The notes beneath the pieces are model-generated. The model was not told the origin of the DNA. It worked only from the letters and a program-made list of their open reading frames with translations, and searched no databases. From Streptomyces sp. TLI_053 (lineage in GTDB: Bacteria; Actinomycetota; Actinomycetes; Streptomycetales; Streptomycetaceae), in NCBI RefSeq assembly GCF_900105395.1, contig NZ_LT629775.1, forward strand, positions 6,785,501 through 6,849,500: a stretch of 64,000 nucleotides of DNA, written 5' to 3'. Every line of letters starts with the position of its first letter. The stretch's first letter is position 1. Shown here piece by piece: positions 8,001 through 17,994 of the stretch. Position numbers and translations under genes: made by a program.

Positions 8001-8713
8001 TCAGTCCTCGCCGAGGTAGGCCTTGCGGACCGACTCGTCGTGCAGGAGGTCGGCGCCGGTGCCCTGGAGGACGATGCTGCCGATCTCCATGACGTAGCCG
8101 CGGTCGGAGAGCGAGAGCGCGGCCTGGGCGTTCTGTTCGACCAGCAGGATGGTGGTGCCGTCGGCCTTGAGTTCGACGATGGTCGCCATGATCTTCTGCA
8201 TCATGAGCGGCGAGAGGCCCATGGAGGGCTCGTCGAGCATCAGCAGTTTGGGCCGGGACATCAGGGCGCGTCCCATGGCGAGCATCTGCTGCTCGCCGCC
8301 GGAGAGGGTGCCGGCGGCCTGCTTGCGGCGTTCGCCGAGGATGGGGAAGAGGCCGTAGGCCCGTTCGACGTCCTTGGTGATGCCGTCGGTGTCGTTGCGC
8401 AGGAAGGCGCCGAGGAGGAGGTTCTCCTCGATGGTCATGCGCGGGAAGATGTGCCGGCCCTCGGGGGAGTGGGCCAGGCCCAGGGCGACGATCTTGTGGG
8501 CGGGGACGGCGGCGAGGGGCTGCCCGTCGAAGGTGATGGTGCCGGCGGTGGGCTTGAGCAGGCCGGACAGGGTGCGCAGGGTGGTGGTCTTGCCGGCGCC
8601 GTTGGTGCCGATCAGGGTGGTGACCTCGCCCTGGTTGACGGTGAAGCTGATGCCCTTGACGGCTTCGATCTTGCCGTAGGAGACGCGGAGGTCCTGGACT
8701 TCGAGGAGTGCGG

Positions 8714-8717
<4 letters not shown>
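8001..8717 (-). CDS. livF: Branched-chain amino-acid ABC transporter, ATP-binding protein LivF
   Basis: 238 aa. The Walker A segment GTNGAGKTT, the Q-loop region, signature TLSGGEQQMLAMGRAL, Walker B LLMLDEPSMGL and the switch His region (ILLVEQNAQ) are all present. The family hydrolyses ATP on the cytoplasmic face to drive uptake of Leu/Ile/Val or related amides. Its GTG start (8717) overlaps the livG stop in a GTGA, so translation is coupled. It is the last gene of the operon and ends at the terminator 7950-7983. Confidence 0.95.
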
Positions 8718-9559
<842 letters not shown>

Positions 9560-9566
9560 CTGTGGG

Positions 9567-11504
9567 TCACGCCCCTGCCTTGGAGAGGGCGACGGTGTCG
9601 CCGGTGGCCTGTGCCGGGATGTCGGCGTCGGCCTCGTGGAATTCGAGTTGGCGGCGCCGGTTGGGGATGAGGCCTTCGGGGCGGACCCGCATGAGGACGA
9701 TGAGGGCGATGCCGAAGGCGAGCAGTTGGTAGTCGGCGAGGAATTCGAGCTTCTTCGGGATGAGGAAGAGCAGGGTGGCGCCGGCGAGGGGTCCGCTGAT
9801 GGTGCCCATGCCGCCGAGGATGACGGCGGCGAGCAGGAAGGCGGAGTTGGGGGGGAGGGCTTCGGCGAAGGTGTACTGGTCGGGGGTGACGGTGTAGCTG
9901 ACGTGGGCCTGGACGGTGCCGGCGAGGCCGGCGAGGCAGGCGCCGAGGGCGAAGGCGAGGAGCTTGAGGCGGAAGCCGTTGATGCCCATGGCTTCGGCGG
10001 CGGTCTCGTCCTCGCGGATGGCGACCCAGGCGCGGCCGATGCGGGAGTTGCCGACGCGGGCGAAGACGAGGACGACGAGGGCGGTGACGGCGAGCATCAG
10101 CAGGTAGTAGTTGGAGAACCGGCCGAGTTCGATGCCGAAGATCGTGGTGGGCTTGCCGAGGTTCCAGCCGAGGATTTCGAGGTCGGGGATCCGGGGGATG
10201 CCGTTGGAGCCGTTGGTGATCTTCGGGCCGGTGGTGCCGTTGAGGTTGAGCATGGTGATGCGGAAGATCTCGCCGAAGCCGAGGGTGACGATGGCGAGGT
10301 AGTCGCCGCGCAGTCGCAGGGTCGGGGCGCCGATGACGACGCCGAAGACCATGGAGACGACGGCGCCGGTGAGCATGGCGCCCCAGAAGGGGAACTGGAC
10401 GTGGATCGGCGAGGCGGGGGAGCCGGAGACGAGGGCGGCGCTGTAGGCGCCGACGCCGAGGAAGGCGACGTAGCCGAGGTCGAGCAGGCCGGCCAGGCCG
10501 ACGACGATGTTCAGGCCGAGGGCGACGGTGGCGAAGATCAGGATGTTGGTGGCGACGGAGGTGTACTGGTCGCTGGTCTGGGTGAAGGGGAAGCTGGCGG
10601 CGGCGGCGAAGGCGGCGCCGGTGGTGACGGTCTGGTACTTGACGGTGAGGGCGCGCAGCCGGGGCAGCAGGCCGGAGCGGCCGAACGCGGCGACGACGGA
10701 GGCGGCGAGCAGCAGGTAGCCGGTGAAGAGTTCGCCGTACTCGGTGTCGATGCCGAAGGTGATGGCGAACAGGGCGATGGCGAAGGCGACCACGATGAGG
10801 GCGACCTCGACCCAGGACGGCAGTTCGCGCGGGGCGGGCAGCGGCCGGTGGACGGTGCCGAGCCGCAGCCAGCTGTTGGCGGCGTGGCCGAGCTGGAGCA
10901 GGAGGACGGCGCCGGTGGCGATGGCGAGGCCGCCGGCGAGGGCGGTGAGTACGGGGGCGACCGGCTTGTCCTCGGGGATCGCGTGGGTGGCGACCCAGAC
11001 GAGGGGGGCGATCGGGACGAGGAGGAACAGTCGCCGGTCGAGGATCCGCAGCGGGACGGCGGTGCGCCGGTCGAGCGGCAGGCCGAGGGAGCCGGCGAGG
11101 GCGAGCAGGGAGCCGGCGGCGAGGACCCAGCCGCCGGGTTCGAGGTTGGCGAGGCCGCCGAGGTCGGTGGAGATGGAGATCACCGAGAACCAGCCGACGG
11201 CGACGGCGCCGGCGGCGGCGAGGACGACGGCGTTGTTGCTGCGGCGGGGGGCGGCCCAGCGCAGGCCGGGGACGCCCTGGGTGGCGAGGAGGAGGACGAG
11301 GGTGGCGAGTCCGGCGGTGAGGGCGAGCCACTGGAGGCCGGCGGGGGAGCCGTAGTAGGTGAGGTCGCCGGGGTAGTCGGAGGTCCAGGTCCAGGCCATC
11401 AGGGCGGAGGCGGCGGTGGCGGTGGCGCCGAGGCCGGTGAGGAGGGCGGCGGTGCGGCCGGGGAGGGCGATGACCGGGGTGGTCTCGGTGCTGCTGGTGG
11501 TCAT
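9567..11504 (-). CDS. livM: Branched-chain amino-acid ABC transporter permease LivM, enlarged N-terminus
   Basis: 645 aa. The C-terminal ~330 residues are a normal LivM permease, including the EAA-like loop (LNIVVGLAGLLDLGYVAFLG and RVGNSRIGRAWVAIREDETA). About 300 residues precede it, with several hydrophobic helices, larger than the extension in E. coli LivM (425 aa in total). The start is ambiguous: ATG 11504 has AGGG 10 nt upstream, while GTG 11513 would make a GTGA overlap with the livH stop but leaves almost no spacing. A C-terminal tail with alternating charge ends at 9567. Confidence 0.92.
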   Translation of the reverse strand: MTTSSTETTPVIALPGRTAALLTGLGATATAASALMAWTWTSDYPGDLTYYGSPAGLQWLALTAGLATLVLLLATQGVPGLRWAAPRRSNNAVVLAAAGAVAVGWFSVISISTDLGGLANLEPGGWVLAAGSLLALAGSLGLPLDRRTAVPLRILDRRLFLLVPIAPLVWVATHAIPEDKPVAPVLTALAGGLAIATGAVLLLQLGHAANSWLRLGTVHRPLPAPRELPSWVEVALIVVAFAIALFAITFGIDTEYGELFTGYLLLAASVVAAFGRSGLLPRLRALTVKYQTVTTGAAFAAAASFPFTQTSDQYTSVATNILIFATVALGLNIVVGLAGLLDLGYVAFLGVGAYSAALVSGSPASPIHVQFPFWGAMLTGAVVSMVFGVVIGAPTLRLRGDYLAIVTLGFGEIFRITMLNLNGTTGPKITNGSNGIPRIPDLEILGWNLGKPTTIFGIELGRFSNYYLLMLAVTALVVLVFARVGNSRIGRAWVAIREDETAAEAMGINGFRLKLLAFALGACLAGLAGTVQAHVSYTVTPDQYTFAEALPPNSAFLLAAVILGGMGTISGPLAGATLLFLIPKKLEFLADYQLLAFGIALIVLMRVRPEGLIPNRRRQLEFHEADADIPAQATGDTVALSKAGA

Positions 11505-11509
11505 GGTGC

Positions 11510-12439
11510 TCACACCCTGTCCGAGACGCGCGCGCCGAGCAGCCCCTGGGGCCGGACGAGCAGGACGACGATGAGGAGTACGAAGGCCCAGACGTCCTTC
11601 CAGGCGCCGCCTCCGAAGAGGTGCATGCCGGGCAGGTGCTGGATGTAGCCGGTGGCGAGGGCTTCGGCGAGGCCGAGGGTGATGCCGCCGAGCATGGCGC
11701 CGTAGATGTTGCCGATGCCGCCGAGGACGGCGGCGGTGAAGGCCTTGAGGCCGAGCAGGAAGCCCATCCGGAAGTCGACCTGGCCGCTGCGCAGGCCGTA
11801 GGCGACGGCGGCGACGGCGGCGAAGGCGGCGCCGATGGCGAAGGCCATGACGATGATCCGGTCGGTGTCGATGCCCATCAGCTTGGCGGTGTCGGGGTCC
11901 TGGCTGGTGGCCTGCATGGCGCGGCCGGAGCGGGTGCGGGTGACGAACCAGCCGAGGGCGAGCATGCAGAGCGGGGCGGCGACGAGGAGGAAGATGTCGC
12001 TGCGCTGGATGGCGACGGAGCCGATCTCGAAGGGGTCGCCGGGGATCTTCGGGAAGACCCGGGCCTTCTTGGCGTCGGGGTAGAAGGCGAAGACGAGCTG
12101 CTGCAGGGCGATGGACAGGCCGATCGCGGTGATGAGGGGGGCGAGCCGGGGGGCGGAGCGCAGTGGCCGGTAGGCGAAGCGCTCGGCGGCGACGGCGGTG
12201 AGGGTGGAGACCAGGATGCCGGCGATCAGCATCAGCGGTAGGGCCAGCCACAGGGTGGTGCCGCCGGGGAGGGCGAGGTAGGCGGTCAGGGCGCCGAAGC
12301 CGCCGACCATGACGATCTCGCCGTGGGCGAAGTTGATGAGCTGGACGATGCCGTAGACCATCGTGTAGCCGATCGCGACGAGGCCGTAGAGGGCGCCGAG
12401 GATCAGGCCGTTGGCCAGCTGCTGCGGTAGGTCGTGCAC
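11510..12439 (-). CDS. livH: Branched-chain amino-acid ABC transporter permease LivH
   Basis: 309 aa, typical length. Marks include GLVAIGYTMVYGIVQLINFA and GEIVMVGGF near the N-terminus, the loop ATSQDPDTAKLMGIDTDRII, and a C-terminal LGGIGNIYGAMLGG. It has multiple TM helices and forms half of the channel with LivM. The GTG start has GGAGG 7 nt upstream. The gene is separated from livK by 132 nt holding a hairpin that could lower expression of the membrane genes relative to the binding protein. Confidence 0.95.
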   Translation of the reverse strand: MHDLPQQLANGLILGALYGLVAIGYTMVYGIVQLINFAHGEIVMVGGFGALTAYLALPGGTTLWLALPLMLIAGILVSTLTAVAAERFAYRPLRSAPRLAPLITAIGLSIALQQLVFAFYPDAKKARVFPKIPGDPFEIGSVAIQRSDIFLLVAAPLCMLALGWFVTRTRSGRAMQATSQDPDTAKLMGIDTDRIIVMAFAIGAAFAAVAAVAYGLRSGQVDFRMGFLLGLKAFTAAVLGGIGNIYGAMLGGITLGLAEALATGYIQHLPGMHLFGGGAWKDVWAFVLLIVVLLVRPQGLLGARVSDRV

Positions 12440-12493
12440 CGCTGGGCCTCCGTTGTGCGTGTGGGGTGTCCGCGTGGGTGGTGGATGTGGGTG

Positions 12494-12524
12494 CGCGCGG
12501 GGGCACTCGTGGCGCCCCCGCGCG
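12494..12524 (-). terminator. Intra-operon hairpin between livK and livH
   Basis: Perfect 11-bp stem (CGCGCGGGGGC at 12494-12504, complement at 12514-12524) with a 9-nt loop and no T-tract. Located just after the livK stop. Such hairpins often act as partial terminators or 3' stabilisers, giving excess binding protein over transporter. That role is inferred. Confidence 0.6.
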
Positions 12525-12571
12525 GTAACTCCGGTGTGCTGTGGCGTTCCTGATTCGGGATCAGGCGAGGG

Positions 12572-13804
12572 TCAGCCGCTGAACGTGCCGGACTTCTCCA
12601 CGGCCCACTTGCCGTCCTTGACGGTGTAGACGGTGAGCTGCTTGTTGGTGGTGTCGCCGTACTCGTCGAAGGAGACCTTGCCGGTCACGCCTTCGAAGGA
12701 GACCTTCTGGACGGCTTCGACGACCTTGGCGCGGGGGCTGTCGGGCAGCTTGCCGTTGTTGGCGGTGACGACGGCCTTGACGCCCTGGATGATGGCCCAG
12801 GCGCTGTCGTAGGAGTAGCCGCCGTAGGTCTCGTAGGCGTCCTTGTAGCCGGCGGCCTTGTAGTCGGCGATGAACTTGGCGGCGGTCGGCAGCTGCTCGA
12901 CGGGCAGGCCGACGGCGGTGGCGTAGTCGCCCTGGCCCTTGGGGTTGAGCTTGATGAAGTCGCCGCTCTGGATGCCGTCGCCGCCCATCAGCGGGATGCT
13001 GACGCCGGCGTCCTTGAGCTGGAGCGAGAGGGGGCCGGCGGCGGGGTACTCGCCGCCGTAGTAGACGGCTTCGGCGCCGGAGGACTTGACCTTGGTGACG
13101 ACGGCGGCGAAGTCGCGGTCGTCGGGGTTGACGTGCTCCTCGCCGACGATCTGGCCGCCGTTCTTGGTGAACTGGCCCTTGAAGGTGGCGGCGAGGCCGG
13201 CGCCGTAGGTCTTCTGGTCGTCGATGAGGAAGACCTTGGTCTTCTTCGCGTCCTTGATCAGGAAGTCGGCGGCGAAGGGGCCCTGGACGGCGTCGGTGGT
13301 GGCGGTGCGGAAGTAGCTCTTGAAGGGGCGGGCCTTGACGCCGCTGGCCCACTTCTCGCCCTGGCTGAGGGCGACGCCGGTGTTGGCGGGGGAGATCTGG
13401 ACGAGGTTGGCGTCGTTGAAGATCTGCTGCATCGACTGGGCGACGCTGGAGTTCAGCGGGCCGACGACGCCGATGACGTCCTTGTCGCCGACCAGCTGGG
13501 TGGCGTTCTGCTGGCCGGGGGCGGGCTTGCCGGTGTCGTCGAGGCCCTTGATCTGGAACTTGACGCCGGGGACCTCGTTCTTCTCGTTGGCCTGCTTGAC
13601 CGCGAGTTCGACGGAGTTGCGGATGCCGAGGCCGAGGGCGGAGAGGTCGCCGGTGAGGGGGGCGTCGACGCCGATGGTGACGGTGGTGGAGCCGCCGGCC
13701 TGGCCGCTGTCCCCGGACTTCTTGTCGTCGCGGGAGCCGCACGCGGTGAGGCTGAGGGCGCCGATGACGGCAATGCTCACGACAACTGCTGAACGATGAC
13801 GCAC
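12572..13804 (-). CDS. livK: Branched-chain amino-acid-binding lipoprotein (LivK-type)
   Basis: 410 aa from GTG 13804, preceded by AAGGGG 8 nt upstream. A signal peptide with lipobox LTAC (Cys about residue 22) predicts an exported lipoprotein. The mature part is a type I periplasmic-binding protein: VTIGVDAPLTGDLSALGLGI, then GPLNSSVAQSMQQIF, ISPANTG and YYGGEYPAAGPLSLQLKDAG. It captures branched-chain amino acids or related amides for LivHMGF. It is the first gene of the operon; the 547-nt upstream gap must contain the promoter. Confidence 0.93.
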   Translation of the reverse strand: MRHRSAVVVSIAVIGALSLTACGSRDDKKSGDSGQAGGSTTVTIGVDAPLTGDLSALGLGIRNSVELAVKQANEKNEVPGVKFQIKGLDDTGKPAPGQQNATQLVGDKDVIGVVGPLNSSVAQSMQQIFNDANLVQISPANTGVALSQGEKWASGVKARPFKSYFRTATTDAVQGPFAADFLIKDAKKTKVFLIDDQKTYGAGLAATFKGQFTKNGGQIVGEEHVNPDDRDFAAVVTKVKSSGAEAVYYGGEYPAAGPLSLQLKDAGVSIPLMGGDGIQSGDFIKLNPKGQGDYATAVGLPVEQLPTAAKFIADYKAAGYKDAYETYGGYSYDSAWAIIQGVKAVVTANNGKLPDSPRAKVVEAVQKVSFEGVTGKVSFDEYGDTTNKQLTVYTVKDGKWAVEKSGTFSG

Positions 13805-14351
13805 GGGGGGTCCCCTTCGGTTCAGGAGGGCGCCGCGCCTGAACGGCGGGAGCCTGGATGCGCGGTGGGCCTGGCCCATTCCGGTGGCGCGGTGACTGGC
13901 CGTGACTCTAGATGCCGGTCGGCGGCTCTGGCAGTGCTGCGGCGAGGCTGTGATTCTCTTGTTATGAGCACACGGAGAAGTCGTCTCAGCATGTGGTCGT
14001 TCCGGCTCGACCGGCTCGACCGGACCCCAGTGTTCCCGGGCCAACTCGCGCCATGTAAGGCGTAGAACGGCAGGTGACTCCTGAACTCACCGATTACCGG
14101 ACAAGAGTGTCCGCGCTGTTGGAGTCGGGCGTATGCGTCCGAATATCGGACGTCGACGGCCGTCGGGCGCTGTTCTCGACCGGATCCGACCCCCCGGGCT
14201 CCTCGACTGCTCGGATTTCCTGCTTGTTACGCACGGTTACATCGCTCCGGATGGCCGGACATGCCACCGCCCCCTTGTCCAGACCAACGACTGCCCAGTG
14301 CTGTCGAAGGTCAAACAAGGGGGCGGGCAAGGGATTTGACGGAAATTTGGC
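13805..14351. other. Gene-free stretch: livK upstream region with two dyads
   Basis: This 547-nt stretch lies upstream of livK and downstream of the thioesterase gene. It is less GC-rich than the genes. I see two inverted repeats: CGGACA-agag-TGTCCG (14098-14113) and CGTCCGA-ata-TCGGACG (14136-14152). They share a TCCG/CGGA half-site and may be operators or part of an RNA structure. No convincing gene is present; a 78-codon minus-strand reading frame (14094-14330) lacks gene-like codon use. The livK promoter should be here but I cannot fix its -10. Confidence 0.5.
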
Positions 14352-14891
14352 TCAGAGGTCGCGCAGCATGCAGGTGAGGCGGCAGCTGGTGACCCGCTTG
14401 CCGGTGTCGTCGGTGATCGCGATCTCGTAGGTGGCGGCGGTGCGGCCCTTGAACACCGCGGTCGCCACGCCGGTGACCAGGCCGGAGGTCGCCGAGCGGT
14501 GGTGGGTCGCGTTCAGGTCCACGCCCACCGCGTACCGGCCCGGCCCGGCGTGCAGCATCGCCCCGACCGAGCCGAGCGTCTCCGCCAGCGCCGCCGAGGC
14601 GCCGCCGTGCAGCAGCCCGTACGGCTGCTGGTTGCCGTCCACCGGCATGGTGCCGACCACCCGGTCGCCCGAGGCCTCGACGATCCTGATGCCCAGCTTG
14701 TCGCCCAGCCGGCCGCCGGAGAAGGTGGCCGGGTCCACGCCGAGCTTGGCGAAGTGGTCCAGCATCTCCTGCGGGACGTCGATGAGGGGCGTGGCGTCGG
14801 CGCCGCCGGGGGCGGTGCCGGGCGCGGGCGCGGTGCCGGTGCCGGCGGCGGTGCCGGCGCGGGGGGCGGTGTCGGGGGCCGGATCGGTCAT
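14352..14891 (-). CDS. PaaI-type hotdog-fold thioesterase
   Basis: 179 aa. The first ~40 residues are a Pro/Ala/Gly/Thr low-complexity tail. The hotdog domain (about 45-179) shows LLHGGASAALAETLGS, the HGG plus Glu arrangement of the PaaI family active site, and the strand VGVDLNATHHRSATSG. Members hydrolyse acyl- or aryl-CoA thioesters; the substrate here is unknown. AGGAG lies 7 nt before ATG 14891. The gene is divergent from polA, as I recall from other Streptomyces genomes. Confidence 0.88.
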   Translation of the reverse strand: MTDPAPDTAPRAGTAAGTGTAPAPGTAPGGADATPLIDVPQEMLDHFAKLGVDPATFSGGRLGDKLGIRIVEASGDRVVGTMPVDGNQQPYGLLHGGASAALAETLGSVGAMLHAGPGRYAVGVDLNATHHRSATSGLVTGVATAVFKGRTAATYEIAITDDTGKRVTSCRLTCMLRDL

Positions 14892-15105
14892 GGGGAGCTC
14901 CTGCCGCTCGGGGGTCGCGTCGTCGTACTGACTGTGATCGTACGACCGTCCTACTCGGTGGTAGTGGCGGTGGCGGGAGAAAACCGGAGTGGCGCCCGGG
15001 GTGCGAGCGCACCCGCGGGGCGCCCGCCCCCGGCATGCCCCTTTTGTCAGTGGCGGGCCCTAGGATCGGTGGCCGGTAGTGGAATCGGCAGGAACGGACG
15101 TTGAC

Positions 15106-17853
15106 GTGGCTACGCAGAGTACGGACAAGGGCGCGGCGGGTGGTGGCGGAGCCGGATCGCGGCCCCGCCTGATGCTGCTCGACGGGCACTCCATGGCCTA
15201 CCGGGCGTTCTACGCGCTGCCCGTGGAGAACTTCAACACCTCCACCGGCCAGCCGACCAACGCGGTGTACGGCTTCGCCTCGATGCTCGCCAACACCGTC
15301 CGGGACGAGGCGCCCACCCACCTCGCGGTCGCCTTCGACCTCTCCCGCCAGACCTTCCGCTCGGTCGAGTTCCCCGACTACAAGGCCAACCGGGCCAAGA
15401 CCCCGGACGAGTTCCGCAGCCAGATCGGGCTGATCGGCGAGCTGCTCGACGCGATGCACGTGCCGCGGCTGACCGCCGAGGGCTTCGAGGCGGACGACAT
15501 CATCGCCACCCTGGCCACCGCCGCCGAGGCGGCCGGCTACGACGTCGACATCGTCACCGGCGACCGCGACTCGCTCCAACTGGTCACCGAGCACGTCACC
15601 GTGCTCTACCCGACCAAGGGCGTCTCCGAACTGACCCGCTACACCCCGGAGAAGGTCGCCGAGAAGTACGGCGTCACCCCCCGCCAGTACCCGGACCTCG
15701 CCGCCCTGCGCGGCGACCCGTCCGACAACCTGCCCGGCATCCCCGGCGTCGGCGAGAAGACCGCCGCCAAGTGGGTCAACCAGTTCGGCTCCTTCGACGA
15801 ACTCGTCGCCCGGGCCGACGAGGTCAAGGGCAAGATCGGCGAGAAGCTGCGCGAGCACCTCGACTCGGTCAAGCGCAACCGCGTCCTGACCGAGCTGGTC
15901 CGGGACGTCGAACTCCCGCTCGGCGTGGCCGACCTGGCCCGCGCGCCGTTCGACAGCCAGGCCGTCACCGCGCTCATGGAGACGCTGGAGTTCCGCAACG
16001 CCAACTTCCGCGACCGCGTGCACGGCATCGACCCGGCCGCCGTCGAGCCCGAGGCCGCCGAACTCGCCCCCGGCGTCGAGGTCGACGGCGAACTCCTCAC
16101 CGACCCCGGCACCCTCGCCGCCTGGCTGCGCGAGCACGCCGCCGACAAGACCCCGGTCGCGCTGGCCGCCGTCTACCGGTGGGCGCTCGGCAGCGGCGAG
16201 GTCACCGAGGTCGCGCTCGCCGCCGGGGAGACGGCGGCCTGGTTCGACCCGGCGCTGCTCGCCGAGGAGGACGAGCGGGCCTTCGCCGGCTGGCTCGCCG
16301 ACCCCGCCGCCCCCAAGGCCCTGCACATCGCCAAGCAGGTCATGCGGGCCTTCGCCGAGCGCGGCTGGACCATCGAGGGAGTCGTCGCCGACACCGCCCT
16401 CGCCGCCTACCTCGAGAAGCCCGGCCGCCGCACCTTCACCCTGGAGGTGCTCGCCGAGGAGTACCTCGCCCGCTCGCTCACCCCGGCCCCGGCCGCCGAG
16501 TCCGGCCAGCTCGCCTTCGACGCCCCGGAGGAGGACCCGACCGCCGGCGCCCAGGCGCTGATGCTCCAGGCCCGCGCCGTGCTCGACCTCGCCTCGCTGT
16601 TCGACACCCGCCTCGCCGAGGTCGGCGCCACCGGGCTGCTGCGCGACATGGAGCTGCCGATCGCCGCCCTGCTCGCCCGGATGGAGCGCACCGGCATCGC
16701 CGCCGACCGCGACTGGCTCACCGGCCTGGAGGCGCAGTTCGCCGCCGAGATCCAGCGCGTGGTCGAGGAGGCGCACGCCGCCGCCGGCCACGAGTTCAAC
16801 CTCGGCTCGCCCAAGCAGCTCCAGGAGATCCTCTTCGGCGAGCTGGCGCTGCCCAAGACCAAGAAGATCAAGACCGGGTACACCACCGACGCAGACGCGC
16901 TCACCTGGCTCGCCACCCAGACCGACAACGAGCTGCCGGTGATCCTGCTGCGCCACCGCGACCAGGCCAAGCTGCGCACCACCGTCGAGGGCCTGCTCAA
17001 GACGGTCTCCCCGGCCGGGCGGATCCACACCACCTTCAACCAGATGGTCGCCGCCACCGGCCGGCTCTCCTCGCAGGACCCGAACCTGCAGAACATCCCG
17101 GTCCGCACCGAGGAGGGCCGGATGATCCGCCGGGCCTTCGTGGTCGGCGAGGGCTACGAGTCGCTGCTCACCGCCGACTACTCGCAGATCGAGCTGCGGA
17201 TCATGGCCCACCTCTCCGAGGACGAGGCGCTGATCGAGGCCTTCGCCACCGGCGAGGACCTCCACACCACCGTCGCCTCCCAGGTCTTCGAGGTCCCCGG
17301 CGGCTCCGTCGACGCCGAGATGCGCCGCAAGATCAAGGCGATGTCCTACGGCCTCGCCTACGGGCTGTCCGCCTACGGGCTCTCCCAGCAGCTCGGCATC
17401 AAGCCGGCCGAGGCGCAGGGTCTGATGGACACCTACTTCGAGCGCTTCGGCGGCGTGCGCGACTACCTGCACCGGGTGGTCGAGGAGGCCCGCGCCACCG
17501 GCTACACCGAGACCCTGCTCGGCCGCCGCCGCTACCTGCCGGACCTCAACAGCGACAACCGCCAGCGCCGCGAGATGGCCGAGCGGATGGCCCTCAACGC
17601 CCCGATCCAGGGCTCCGCCGCCGACATCGTCAAGATCGCCATGCTGCGGGTGGACGAGGCGCTGCGCACGGCGGGGCTGGCCTCCCGGATGCTGCTCCAG
17701 GTGCACGACGAAATCGTGCTGGAGCTGGCCCCGGGCGAGCGCGAGCCGGTCGAGGCGCTCGTGCGCGAGCAGATGGCCGGCGCCTACCCGCTGCGGGCCC
17801 CGCTGGACGTCTCGGTCGGCGTCGGCGTCAACTGGGAGGTCGCGGCGCACTGA
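15106..17853 (+). CDS. polA: DNA polymerase I
   Basis: 915 aa from GTG 15106; GTG 15079 would add nine residues. Domains: 5'-3' exonuclease (about 25-320; LMLLDGHSMAYRAF, SDNLPGIPGVGEKTA), a 3'-5' exonuclease-like region (about 345-530) in which the usual acidic metal ligands are not evident, and the polymerase domain (about 560-915). Motif A is DYSQIELRIMAHLS, motif B RRKIKAMSYGLAYGLSAYG and motif C LQVHDEIVLE. Loss of proofreading residues is usual in actinobacterial PolA. It fills gaps in repair and replaces Okazaki primers. The stop codon region is repeated downstream. Confidence 0.97.
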   Translation: MATQSTDKGAAGGGGAGSRPRLMLLDGHSMAYRAFYALPVENFNTSTGQPTNAVYGFASMLANTVRDEAPTHLAVAFDLSRQTFRSVEFPDYKANRAKTPDEFRSQIGLIGELLDAMHVPRLTAEGFEADDIIATLATAAEAAGYDVDIVTGDRDSLQLVTEHVTVLYPTKGVSELTRYTPEKVAEKYGVTPRQYPDLAALRGDPSDNLPGIPGVGEKTAAKWVNQFGSFDELVARADEVKGKIGEKLREHLDSVKRNRVLTELVRDVELPLGVADLARAPFDSQAVTALMETLEFRNANFRDRVHGIDPAAVEPEAAELAPGVEVDGELLTDPGTLAAWLREHAADKTPVALAAVYRWALGSGEVTEVALAAGETAAWFDPALLAEEDERAFAGWLADPAAPKALHIAKQVMRAFAERGWTIEGVVADTALAAYLEKPGRRTFTLEVLAEEYLARSLTPAPAAESGQLAFDAPEEDPTAGAQALMLQARAVLDLASLFDTRLAEVGATGLLRDMELPIAALLARMERTGIAADRDWLTGLEAQFAAEIQRVVEEAHAAAGHEFNLGSPKQLQEILFGELALPKTKKIKTGYTTDADALTWLATQTDNELPVILLRHRDQAKLRTTVEGLLKTVSPAGRIHTTFNQMVAATGRLSSQDPNLQNIPVRTEEGRMIRRAFVVGEGYESLLTADYSQIELRIMAHLSEDEALIEAFATGEDLHTTVASQVFEVPGGSVDAEMRRKIKAMSYGLAYGLSAYGLSQQLGIKPAEAQGLMDTYFERFGGVRDYLHRVVEEARATGYTETLLGRRRYLPDLNSDNRQRREMAERMALNAPIQGSAADIVKIAMLRVDEALRTAGLASRMLLQVHDEIVLELAPGEREPVEALVREQMAGAYPLRAPLDVSVGVGVNWEVAAH

Positions 17854-17916
17854 CGTTCCGTCGGGCCGTGGTGCGCTGACGTTCCCGTCGGGCCGTGGTG
17901 CACTGACGTTCCGTCA
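17847..17916 (+). repeat. Three tandem copies of the polA stop-codon region
   Basis: The sequence around the polA stop (CACTGACGTTCCGTCGGGCC) recurs twice more with a period of 26-27 nt; TGAC starts at 17851, 17877 and 17904. Each copy contains the small dyad GACG-ttc-CGTC. Copy 2 has one extra C and copy 3 is truncated. Confidence 0.8.
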
Positions 17917-17920
17917 AATC

Positions 17921-17957
17921 GCCCCGGGCGGAGCTTCGTCGAAGTGACGCCCGGGGC
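17921..17957 (+). terminator. polA terminator
   Basis: Perfect 10-bp stem GCCCCGGGCG (17921-17930) with its complement (17948-17957). The loop itself contains a CTTC-gtc-GAAG dyad. Followed by CCTTTCC. Confidence 0.7.
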
Positions 17958-17994
17958 CTTTCCGGCACCGGGGAGCGGTCCTACCCTGGCGGGT

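Noticed and set aside
14094..14330. 78-codon minus-strand reading frame upstream of livK
   Set aside because: No ribosome-binding site, no third-position GC bias and two dyads inside it; treated as regulatory DNA.
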